From: Shewanella gaetbuli
GTDB taxonomy: Bacteria > Pseudomonadota > Gammaproteobacteria > Enterobacterales > Shewanellaceae
Length of the DNA: 64,000 nt
Direction: 5' to 3'
Assembly (NCBI RefSeq): GCF_023284065.1
Contig: NZ_JAKIKP010000001.1
Coordinates: forward strand, 1 to 64,000
Made by a program: the position numbers and the translations under genes. How positions within the stretch are numbered: position 1 is the first letter of the stretch; every line of letters starts with the position of its first letter. A model generated the notes under the pieces. The model was not told where the DNA came from. It saw only the letters and a program-made list of their open reading frames with translations, and searched no databases. Below are positions 56,355 to 64,000 of this stretch, piece by piece.

Positions 56355-59201
56355 ATGCCATCTCAAAGTAACAAGGCCTTATCTGCAGATATTCAACATA
56401 AAGCAGAAAGTTACTGGTCCTCTCTTAAAATACAAGCTCCTGAGATCACAAGCTTACCCCCTGAACAGCAATTAGAATTGCAACAAATGCTTGGGCTGAG
56501 TGATTATATTGCCGAGCAATTGTGCCGCCACCCACAATGGATAACTGAGCTATTTGATGGCTTGCTAGATGAAGTGAACCGTTCTGACTTTGACCAAGAG
56601 CTACATCAACTGTTGGCCGATGTGACTTCAGAAGAAAGTGCTAAATCTGTGCTTAGGCAATATCGCAACAAACAGATGGTGCGCCTAGCTTGGCGTGATT
56701 TTGGTAACTATGCCAAGTTAGAGGATTCTTTGGTTGATTTATCTTCATTAGCCGAAGCGCTAGTGATCAGTGCCAGAGACTGGGTATATCAAGATATGTG
56801 CAAACAACTTGGTACGCCACAAGATGCTAACGGTAATGCACAACCGCTATTAATTTTGGGAATGGGCAAACTTGGTGGCCGTGAACTTAATTTTTCATCT
56901 GATATCGACTTAATTTTTACCTTTCCAGAGCATGGTGAAACCCACGGTGGTAGACGCTCACTAGATAACCAACAATTTTTTATTCGCATGGGACAAAAAC
57001 TGGTGAATTTGTTAGATCAAGTCACCGTAGATGGTTTTGTTTTTCGTGTTGATATGCGTTTAAGACCTTACGGCGAAAGTGGCCCATTAGTTGTGAGCTT
57101 TTCTGGCCTTGAAGATTACTATCAAGAGCAGGGGCGCGATTGGGAACGCTACGCCATGGTGAAGGCTAGGGTACTTGGGCCTTGGACAACTTATTGTGAT
57201 GAATTACATGATTTATTGCGTCCGTTTGTTTATCGCCGTTATATCGACTTTTCGGCCATTGAGTCTTTGCGAAAAATGAAGCAAATGATTGCTCAAGAAG
57301 TCCGTCGTCGCCAGTTAACCGACAATATAAAGTTAGGTGCGGGTGGTATTCGAGAAGTGGAATTCGTGGTGCAAAGTTTTCAGCTTATTCGTGGTGGACG
57401 TGAACCCGCGCTCAGGCAGCAAAGCTTATTTGGGGCCATTGATACCTTGTATAGTCTTGGGCAGCTGGAATACTGGGCGGTAGATGAGTTAAAAGAATCT
57501 TATATATTGTTACGTAGGGTAGAAAATTTACTGCAAGCCATTGGCGATAAGCAAACGCAAACCTTGCCCGACAATGCCTTAGATTGGCAGCGTTTGTGTC
57601 ATAGCATGGGTTTAGCTGACGAAACTGAACTCCGTGGCCAAATAGAGGCTGCTATGACTAAGATTCACAGCCATTTTAATGCCACTGTTGGTGGCAGTGA
57701 CGCTCAAGAACAAAGTGACGACTGGACCAGTTTATTTTGGAATATACAGCATGATGATCATGCCGACACTTTATTGCAAGAGCATCAAATTGAAGACCCT
57801 GAACTTTGGCCCTTACTCAGTCATTGGCGTGACACAGTAAGTAAACGCTCTATTGGTCCCCGTGGTCGCGAAACCTTAGATAAACTGATGCCCAAGTTAC
57901 TTGACGAGTTAATGGGGCAAGCTAAACCCAGTGCGGCTTTCTCGTCTGTGTCGAATGTGCTGGATAAAATTTTAACTCGAACGACTTATTTAGAATTACT
58001 TTGTGAAAACCCAGGAGCAAGGCAGCAATTAGTCAGTTTATGTTGTGCCAGCCCGTGGATTGCCAAAGAATTAGCCAATTTTCCGATGTTACTAGATGAG
58101 CTAATTGACCCCGCGCAGCTTTATGATATTACCTCTGTTGATGATTACCCCAGCGAGCTACGCCAATACTTACTCCGTGTACCTGAAGATGATATGGAAC
58201 AGCAGATGGAAGCGCTGCGACAGTTTAAATTATCTCAACAATTAAAAATTGCGGCGGCCGATATCACCGGTGTTTTACCGGTTATGCAAGTAAGCGATCA
58301 CTTATCCTTGTTAGCAGAAGCGATTATTGAACAAGTTGTGGTGCAAGCTTGGCACCAAATTTCAGTTAGACACGGTGTGCCAGAAGGCACTAGCCCAAGC
58401 CAAATGGGGTTTGCGGTGATAGGTTACGGCAAGCTGGGTGGCATAGAACTTGGCTATGGCTCAGATTTGGATTTAGTGTTCTTACATGGTAATAAATCCG
58501 CGGGTCAAACCGATGGTGATCGCCCCATTGATAACAGTCATTTCTATTTGAAGCTGGCTCAACGTATTGTGCATTTGTTTGCAACACGCACCACTTCAGG
58601 TGAATTGTACGAAGTGGACATGCGTTTGCGTCCGTCAGGGGCGTCGGGCTTATTAGTCAGTGAGATTGAACGATTTGGAGAATATCAAACTCAAGAAGCG
58701 TGGACATGGGAGCATCAAGCGTTGGTGCGATCGCGTTTTGTATTTGGCGATCATGAGCTTGCTCATCGATTCAGCGAAATTAGAGCCGCGGTATTGCAAA
58801 CACAGCGGGATAAAGTTGAACTCGCCAAGTCCGTAAGGGAAATGCGCATTAAAATGCGTGACCATTTATTGCAAGTCAGTGAGGGTATTTTTGACTTAAA
58901 ACAGAGCCCAGGAGGCATTGCTGATATTGAGTTTTTAGCCCAATTTATGGTGTTAGCTTATTCACATGAATATGAAGCTTTAACCGTTTGGTCTGACAAT
59001 GTGCGTATTTTTGAGGTATTAGCAGAATTAGAACTGTTGCCAGTGATGCAAGCCCAGCATTTGACGCAAAGCTATATTTGGTTGCGAGATGAAAACCATG
59101 AACTAACATTACAGCAGTTACCGGGGAAAGTGGATGCTGATTTAGTCAAAGATAAAGTTGATACAGTTATTGATATCTATAAATATATCCTTGAAAATTA
59201 A
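56355..59201 (+). CDS. glnE: Bifunctional glutamine synthetase adenylyltransferase / deadenylase
   Basis: A 948-residue enzyme with two nucleotidyltransferase domains: [18 protein letters not shown] (deadenylylase half, about 165-183) and [18 protein letters not shown] (adenylylase half, about 690-708). It modifies glutamine synthetase in response to PII. The start lies behind AAAGGACAA. It diverges from the lipoprotein cluster, and the cluster palindrome sits about 35-45 bp upstream of its start, so shared control is possible but unproven. Confidence 0.97.
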   Translation: MPSQSNKALSADIQHKAESYWSSLKIQAPEITSLPPEQQLELQQMLGLSDYIAEQLCRHPQWITELFDGLLDEVNRSDFDQELHQLLADVTSEESAKSVLRQYRNKQMVRLAWRDFGNYAKLEDSLVDLSSLAEALVISARDWVYQDMCKQLGTPQDANGNAQPLLILGMGKLGGRELNFSSDIDLIFTFPEHGETHGGRRSLDNQQFFIRMGQKLVNLLDQVTVDGFVFRVDMRLRPYGESGPLVVSFSGLEDYYQEQGRDWERYAMVKARVLGPWTTYCDELHDLLRPFVYRRYIDFSAIESLRKMKQMIAQEVRRRQLTDNIKLGAGGIREVEFVVQSFQLIRGGREPALRQQSLFGAIDTLYSLGQLEYWAVDELKESYILLRRVENLLQAIGDKQTQTLPDNALDWQRLCHSMGLADETELRGQIEAAMTKIHSHFNATVGGSDAQEQSDDWTSLFWNIQHDDHADTLLQEHQIEDPELWPLLSHWRDTVSKRSIGPRGRETLDKLMPKLLDELMGQAKPSAAFSSVSNVLDKILTRTTYLELLCENPGARQQLVSLCCASPWIAKELANFPMLLDELIDPAQLYDITSVDDYPSELRQYLLRVPEDDMEQQMEALRQFKLSQQLKIAAADITGVLPVMQVSDHLSLLAEAIIEQVVVQAWHQISVRHGVPEGTSPSQMGFAVIGYGKLGGIELGYGSDLDLVFLHGNKSAGQTDGDRPIDNSHFYLKLAQRIVHLFATRTTSGELYEVDMRLRPSGASGLLVSEIERFGEYQTQEAWTWEHQALVRSRFVFGDHELAHRFSEIRAAVLQTQRDKVELAKSVREMRIKMRDHLLQVSEGIFDLKQSPGGIADIEFLAQFMVLAYSHEYEALTVWSDNVRIFEVLAELELLPVMQAQHLTQSYIWLRDENHELTLQQLPGKVDADLVKDKVDTVIDIYKYILEN

Positions 59202-59297
59202 TGCATTAATTTTTCATCATTTGTTAGTTAATATTTGCTTTATATCAAGATAACTGCTTTATTTAGCTTAAAAAATAATTAAGGACAATTGACCTCT

Positions 59298-60278
59298 ATG
59301 CTGTGTGCACCGATACCAGACAACGAACAAGTTCGATTAGACACCTTAAGAGGGTTAAACATATTGGACTCAGCGGCTGAAGAGCGCTTTGACCGCATAA
59401 CTCGTTTAGCCAAACGCCTTTTTGGTGTGTCGATTTGTTTAGTTAGTTTGGTCGATAGTAATCGACAATGGTTTAAGTCAGCACAGGGCCTTGAGGCCGC
59501 GCAAACCGATCGTGATATTTCTTTTTGTGGTCACGCGATTATGCAGAGCGAAGTGTTGGTTATTGAAGATACCTTCCATGATCAACGCTTTGCCGATAAC
59601 CCATTAGTCACCCAAGCGCCTAAAATTCGTTTCTATGCGGGTTACCCGCTAACGATGCCTAACGAAACTCGGGTGGGGACGTTATGTATTATTGATGAAA
59701 ATCCTCGCAAATTCTCTCAAGATGATATTGTGGCATTGGAAGATCTTGGTCACTTAGTTGAAGATGAACTAGTGGCAATACAGCAATCGACATTAGATCC
59801 TTTAACCTGTATTTCGAATCGACGTGGTTTTGAAATGCTGTCAGAACAAGTACTTGCTAATAGTGATCGACTTGGGTTTAACACCAGTTTACTGTTTTTT
59901 GATTTGGATTATTTCAAAGAAATTAATGACGAGTATGGTCATGCTGAGGGGGATAAAGCATTACAGACATTTGCTGGGTTATTGATCGACAGTTTTAGAG
60001 ACTCTGATGTGATTGCACGCTTTGGGGGTGATGAGTTTATCGTGTTGTTATCGCATGAGGGGCAAGGAGATAATTGCATGGTATTAAATCGGTTTGAGCA
60101 TATTGTTGCGAAACATAATGCCCAATCAAATGCACCGTACAATTTAGCCTATAGTGTTGGCATAGCCAATCGTGCTTTCGATTCAGAACTCACATTAAAT
60201 GAATATCTTACCAATGCAGATGAAGCGATGTTTGCTATAAAACAATGTCACCATCAAGATAAAGAGTTCAGTTCTTAG
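59298..60278 (+). CDS. GAF-GGDEF diguanylate cyclase
   Basis: About 326 residues. The N-terminal GAF domain (about 10-160) has SFCGHAIMQSEVLVIEDT and AGYPLTMPN segments; the GGDEF domain has LTCISNRRGF, FFDLDYFKEINDEYGH and RFGGDEF, with an intact active site, so cyclase activity is likely. The inhibitory-site RxxD is not evident. I prefer the ATG at 59298; a TTG 9 nt earlier is only 3 nt from AAGGA. It follows glnE at about 90 bp. Confidence 0.88.
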   Translation: MLCAPIPDNEQVRLDTLRGLNILDSAAEERFDRITRLAKRLFGVSICLVSLVDSNRQWFKSAQGLEAAQTDRDISFCGHAIMQSEVLVIEDTFHDQRFADNPLVTQAPKIRFYAGYPLTMPNETRVGTLCIIDENPRKFSQDDIVALEDLGHLVEDELVAIQQSTLDPLTCISNRRGFEMLSEQVLANSDRLGFNTSLLFFDLDYFKEINDEYGHAEGDKALQTFAGLLIDSFRDSDVIARFGGDEFIVLLSHEGQGDNCMVLNRFEHIVAKHNAQSNAPYNLAYSVGIANRAFDSELTLNEYLTNADEAMFAIKQCHHQDKEFSS

Positions 60279-60487
60279 CGTGTTTTATTTAGCATAAACT
60301 CTTTTGCAATGTTTGTTAACCGGGTGCTTACCTGGTGATTTCTGTTGTCTACAAATCCCTTTCGTCTTGTGAAATATTAATTTTTTGCTGTGCATTCAAC
60401 TGTTAATGATAACTGGGGTTTCAGTCGCGTTTTGGTTTACTTTAAGGTAAATTCAACCTAATAGACTAACCCGTATAGGAAAGTAGA

Positions 60488-61432
60488 ATGAATAATAAAG
60501 GGAAGGGTATAACATTTATTGGCGCAGATATGTCGCTCAATGGGAAAATGGATATTCAGGGGCCAGCATTAATAGCGGGAAAAATATCAGGGACTGTGCG
60601 CTCAAGTGATGTTATTAAAATTGAACCCAGCGGTGAAGTTGAGGGAGAAATTTATTGCCAGGAGTTACGTGTTAGTGGCGTACTTAAAGGGAAGTTGTTT
60701 TGCAATAAATTAGTGATTGTCAGTACCGGCGTGGTTGAAGCTGATGTATCCAGTCACGATATGGAAATCTATGATGGTGGCCAGTTTATTGGTATGCGAA
60801 CTACGGGCCCAAGTGCTGACGTATTACCTAAACCAACACAGTCAGAGGCAACCGCTGATAGCACAGCGGCAAATAATGCAGTTCAAAAAGAACTGAAATC
60901 ATCTAGTAGTCACTCAACTTCTCAATCTTCAGCCGAAACTAAAGCTTCTGTTGATGCCACTACTCAAAATAATAGCCAAACTCAAGAACGAGCAGATAAG
61001 CCTGTAAAAAAGTCGAATAAAGGTGTTTTGGCTATCGCTGTAGTTGTATTGGCTGCTGGCGGGGTATGGCAATTTGGTGGTTTCAAGCACACTAATGCTT
61101 TATCTGAAACCAGTGTAGAACCGGCTTTGTTTACACCACCAAGTGCATCAACTGACACCGTTGCGGAAAAAAATGCCGCCAAGTTATTGCAAGATGTTCA
61201 AGCGGAACAAATATTAGCAGAGCAAGAGGCACCAAACTCTGAGCAGGTTGTCGATGATGCGATGGAAGATTTAGATGCCATGGCCATGTCTAATGAGCAG
61301 CTAGCAGATAACATGTTGGATTCTGACCAACAAGCTACAATTGTTGAATCGGTCAATGAAATGACTGCTGAAGCTGAGATGGTCAATAAATCTATTATTG
61401 AAAATAATACTGACAATGGAGCAGCAAATTAG
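60488..61432 (+). CDS. Bactofilin family polymer-forming protein with membrane segment
   Basis: A 314-residue protein. The N-terminal bactofilin beta-helix (about 1-110) has ITFIGADMSLNGKMDIQG, IAGKISGTV and ISS/SGVLKG repeats. A Ser/Thr-rich linker follows, then one membrane helix (VLAIAVVVLAAGGVWQFGG, about 180-198) and an acidic C-terminal tail. Bactofilins polymerise into cytoskeletal filaments; the added membrane segment and tail suggest anchoring. AGGAAAG precedes the ATG. An L,D-transpeptidase gene is convergent downstream. Confidence 0.85.
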   Translation: MNNKGKGITFIGADMSLNGKMDIQGPALIAGKISGTVRSSDVIKIEPSGEVEGEIYCQELRVSGVLKGKLFCNKLVIVSTGVVEADVSSHDMEIYDGGQFIGMRTTGPSADVLPKPTQSEATADSTAANNAVQKELKSSSSHSTSQSSAETKASVDATTQNNSQTQERADKPVKKSNKGVLAIAVVVLAAGGVWQFGGFKHTNALSETSVEPALFTPPSASTDTVAEKNAAKLLQDVQAEQILAEQEAPNSEQVVDDAMEDLDAMAMSNEQLADNMLDSDQQATIVESVNEMTAEAEMVNKSIIENNTDNGAAN

Positions 61433-61456
61433 CCCATTGGTTTTGTTTTATAAAGA

Positions 61457-61490
61457 AAACGGCTTGCATATTCTGCAAGCCGTTTTTATT
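61457..61490. terminator. Bidirectional terminator between bactofilin and L,D-transpeptidase genes
   Basis: A perfect 12-bp stem (aaacggcttgca and complement), a 5-nt loop and T-rich ends on both strands. Confidence 0.85.
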
Positions 61491-61506
61491 GATGGATAGC
61501 TAACCG

Positions 61507-62424
61507 TTATGGGTTAATACGGGTAGGCGTTCCTACTCGTTGTTCTAATAAACGTTTTAATACAAAAGAGTCAGTATCTGGGTGGGCTATAAAGCGCATG
61601 GTTTCTTTATCTAAATTTAGAGAAACAGGCTCAGTTGACTCAAATTCGTCTTGGGTTCTCGATAAGGGCTCATGTACTTCTAAATAACGATTACCATCTG
61701 GTTCTTCAGTAAACTTAACTGGCTGATTAATAAACTCGACTCGCGTGCCAACCGGCACAGAGTTAAATAAATGTTCAATATCATTATCTCTTAATCGAAC
61801 ACAGCCCTGGCTAACCCGTAGGCCAATACCAAATGTCGCATTAGTGCCGTGAATGGCGTATAAGTTACCCACATAAAGGGCAAATAATCCCATTGGATTG
61901 TCAGGGCCAGCAGGCCAAACGTCAGGAAGAATTACGCCATTGGCGGCATATTCTTTGCGGATACGCGTGGTAGGTGTCCAGGTTGGATTTGCGCGTTTAC
62001 GATACACTTGAGTCACCCAGTTTTCAGGGGTGTCTTTACCAATTTGACCAATACCTATGGGTAAAACTTCAACAGTTTTTTTCCCTTTAGGGTAATAATA
62101 TAAACGCATTTCAGCCACGTTAATGACAATACCTTCTTGTTTGGTATCAGGCAAAATGAGCTGATGTGGAATCACTAAAGTGCTTCCGGCTTTGGGTAAA
62201 AAAGGGTCTACACCGGGGTTAGCTTCTAATAAATTTGTTAAGCCTAATTGAAATTGCGCGGCAATTTCCTCAAGGGTCAACTTGCCTTCGGGGACGACAT
62301 AATATTGGTTTTCACCGACTAAGCGACTGCCTTTCTCAGGTAAGCGGTATTCTAATGCGTAGCTATTTAAACTTATTACCGCTGCTGTTACTGCAAAAAC
62401 GACTGATTTTACAACGTTTAACAT
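61507..62424 (-). CDS. LysM-L,D-transpeptidase (YkuD family, ErfK/YbiS-like)
   Basis: A 305-residue periplasmic protein. The signal peptide is cleaved near SYA-LEY; a LysM-like region (about 35-90) precedes the YkuD domain (about 100-230). The catalytic motif HGTN...SQGCVRLRD gives Cys208 as nucleophile. It crosslinks peptidoglycan 3-3 or anchors Braun-type lipoprotein in relatives. Which role applies here cannot be told. Confidence 0.92.
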   Translation of the reverse strand: MLNVVKSVVFAVTAAVISLNSYALEYRLPEKGSRLVGENQYYVVPEGKLTLEEIAAQFQLGLTNLLEANPGVDPFLPKAGSTLVIPHQLILPDTKQEGIVINVAEMRLYYYPKGKKTVEVLPIGIGQIGKDTPENWVTQVYRKRANPTWTPTTRIRKEYAANGVILPDVWPAGPDNPMGLFALYVGNLYAIHGTNATFGIGLRVSQGCVRLRDNDIEHLFNSVPVGTRVEFINQPVKFTEEPDGNRYLEVHEPLSRTQDEFESTEPVSLNLDKETMRFIAHPDTDSFVLKRLLEQRVGTPTRINP

Positions 62425-62609
62425 AATGCTGAGAGGTTCCTATCTATAAAAGAATTTCTGCTAAAAATGAACACCATTTAATCGGCGCATCGTTACTTAT
62501 TCCGCTTAAAATATCAACTCATTTCTCGATTAAAATGGTTAAGTTAAAAATATTTAATTGTGGCTGTCGAGCCACTCTAACGACAAGCCTCTGCACAACA
62601 AATTAGTGG

Positions 62610-63536
62610 TTATTGATATAAGGATGGATCATCTTTATTAGGACGTGTTTTAAATCGTCGGTGAAGCCACATGTATTGTGAACGGTTTTTATTGATAATG
62701 TTTTCGACAATACCGTTACCTCTAACCGCATCGTCATATTCGTTTTCTCCAGGGAAGTTATCTAACGACGGCATAATTTCAATTTTATAGCCTTTGTCAT
62801 CAGCGCTGCGCTCGACAAAAAAAGGATGCACATTGGCTTTTCCTAGTTTGGCTAAAGATGTTGCACCGGTAATGGTTGCGGCATCTGGGACAGCAAAAAA
62901 TGGAATAAACACCGCACTCGAGCGACCAAAGTCTTGATCAGCGGTATACCAAATAACATCAGGGGTTCGTAAACTACGGATCATTTGTCGAATATCACGC
63001 TTGGGGACTAAGCCTTTATTTGAGCGTAAACGACCTTTGACCTGTAAGTATTCCATTACTGGATTATTATGTGGGCGATAGACTCCTATTCCTGGTTCAA
63101 ATTGACCAAATATTCTTGCCCCCATTTCTAAAGGAAGGCAGTGAACAGCAAATAAAATCACCCCTTTACCATTATCAAGGCTGTCTCTGATATGTTGTTG
63201 ACCCTCAATACTCATATGCTGTTGCACTTTGGCATCTGACCACCACCAAGCATTAATGGTGTCAAATATCGCTTTGCCAGTTTCTTCAAAGTTTTTCACT
63301 AGTAAGGCCTGTTGTTCTTCTTGGGGCATATCAGGAAAACATAAACTAATATTGCGCTTGGCGGTGCGGGTTCGACTACCTGCAATTTTCATTGCTGTGC
63401 GCCCTAGTAATGCGCCTAACTTCATTTGAATATGCATTGGCAGTAATTGAGTTGTACGTATTAAAGCAACACCTATCCATAATAACCAATGTTTAGGATG
63501 TAACAGTTTGGCGGTAAATTCGGCTTTCTCGACCAC
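62610..63536 (-). CDS. Lipid A biosynthesis acyltransferase (LpxL/LpxM family)
   Basis: A 308-residue membrane-bound acyltransferase. The N-terminal hydrophobic segment (HWLLWIGVALIRTTQLLP), HCLPLEMG (the HxxxxE catalytic motif, about residue 133) and FGRSSAVFIPFFAVPDA are family features. It adds secondary acyl chains to lipid A in known relatives. It diverges from hldE, another LPS gene. LpxL versus LpxM cannot be separated without alignment. Confidence 0.87.
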   Translation of the reverse strand: MVEKAEFTAKLLHPKHWLLWIGVALIRTTQLLPMHIQMKLGALLGRTAMKIAGSRTRTAKRNISLCFPDMPQEEQQALLVKNFEETGKAIFDTINAWWWSDAKVQQHMSIEGQQHIRDSLDNGKGVILFAVHCLPLEMGARIFGQFEPGIGVYRPHNNPVMEYLQVKGRLRSNKGLVPKRDIRQMIRSLRTPDVIWYTADQDFGRSSAVFIPFFAVPDAATITGATSLAKLGKANVHPFFVERSADDKGYKIEIMPSLDNFPGENEYDDAVRGNGIVENIINKNRSQYMWLHRRFKTRPNKDDPSLYQ

Positions 63537-63639
63537 AAGTGACCCGTTTTCAACTAAAAATTTTTATTATTCTAACTCATTTTTATCTGAAAATTAGGTA
63601 CAATTAGGCTAATTTTTTGTAATACACAATGGTTGCTGT

Positions 63640-64000
63640 ATGAAGGTTTCTCTTCCCGCTTTTGAAAATGCTCAAGTTTTAATACTTGGTGATGTGATGC
63701 TAGACCGTTACTGGGTTGGCCCTACAGGACGAATCTCTCCTGAAGCACCTGTGCCTGTCGTTAAAATTAATCAAATTGAAGACCGCCCGGGGGGCGCGGC
63801 TAACGTGGCGTTAAATGTGGCGACATTAGGTGGACACGTCAAATTAGCAGGGTTGGTGGGGCAAGATGAAACTGCAGATGCGTTGACTTTAGGTGTAAGA
63901 ACCTTGGGAATTGACCCTCAATGGTTAACCGTTGAAGATAAACCGACTATTACTAAATTAAGAGTGCTTTCGCGTAATCAGCAGTTAATTCGCTTAGATT
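63640..64000 (+). CDS. hldE: HldE, bifunctional heptose kinase/adenylyltransferase, N-terminal part
   Basis: Starts at the ATG at 63640 and runs off the right edge (120 codons). It is a PfkB-type kinase: [40 protein letters not shown] and the [13 protein letters not shown] segment. HldE makes ADP-heptose for the LPS core. An upstream ATG at 63629 runs into a stop at once. Only the start of the kinase domain is visible. Confidence 0.95.
   Translation, partial: MKVSLPAFENAQVLILGDVMLDRYWVGPTGRISPEAPVPVVKINQIEDRPGGAANVALNVATLGGHVKLAGLVGQDETADALTLGVRTLGIDPQWLTVEDKPTITKLRVLSRNQQLIRLD

Overview
The window is a chromosomal segment of a marine gammaproteobacterium, most likely a Shewanella of the cold-adapted, low-GC kind. 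Three things point there: gene order (cyaA divergent from hemCDXY; cyaY-lptM-lysA-dapF-DUF484-xerC-yigB; sfsA-dksA-gluQ-pcnB-folK-panB-panC), typical Shewanella families (BpfA-like adhesin, DUF3012 lipoprotein, DUF3087, bactofilin), and AT-rich composition. The genus is inferred from protein resemblance. No rRNA, tRNA, intact insertion sequence, prophage or CRISPR array is visible.

Layout. 1-4.2 kb: the N-terminal 1,415 codons of a giant RTX/LapA-type surface adhesin on the minus strand, with a LapG-type cleavage motif and three nearly identical 303-bp repeats. 4.6-8.8 kb: the haem operon hemCDXY. 9-16.7 kb: cyaA, cyaY, then a lysine/peptidoglycan precursor and recombinase operon. 16.8-23 kb: small single-gene units, namely a hemerythrin-like protein, a split YeeE/YedE transporter, ohr, an RNA methyltransferase, aroQ, arfB and small orphans. 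23.4-29 kb: an internally duplicated secreted lipoprotein next to a TonB-dependent receptor. 30-36 kb: the pantothenate/folate/RNA-processing block. 36.4-37.7 kb: pepB. 37.8-39.2 kb: gene-poor DNA full of hairpins, resembling a dispersed repeat, with a DUF2188 gene. 39.2-47.3 kb: thpR, a GGDEF-EAL protein, hrpB and mrcB. 47.4-49 kb: a lipoprotein with an exact 23-residue repeat and a C-terminal peptidoglycan-binding domain. 49.4-56.2 kb: an envelope-stress-like cluster on the minus strand. 56.4-64 kb: glnE, a GAF-GGDEF cyclase, a bactofilin, an L,D-transpeptidase, a lipid A acyltransferase homologue and the start of hldE.

The most interesting part is 49.4-56.3 kb. It holds a lipoprotein, a tandem DUF350 membrane protein, a membrane-fused aminopropyltransferase, DUF2170 (YjfI-like), PspA/IM30 (YjfJ-like), DUF2491 (YjfK-like), a small protein that looks like a tandem ribbon-helix-helix DNA binder, and a TVGYGD potassium channel. 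Three copies of one 13-bp palindrome (GACATAwTATGTC) sit on two similar promoters that read into the two halves of this cluster. This suggests a single dedicated regulon, with the small protein as candidate regulator. A second notable point is pcnB, whose best-supported start is an AUU codon, as in E. coli.
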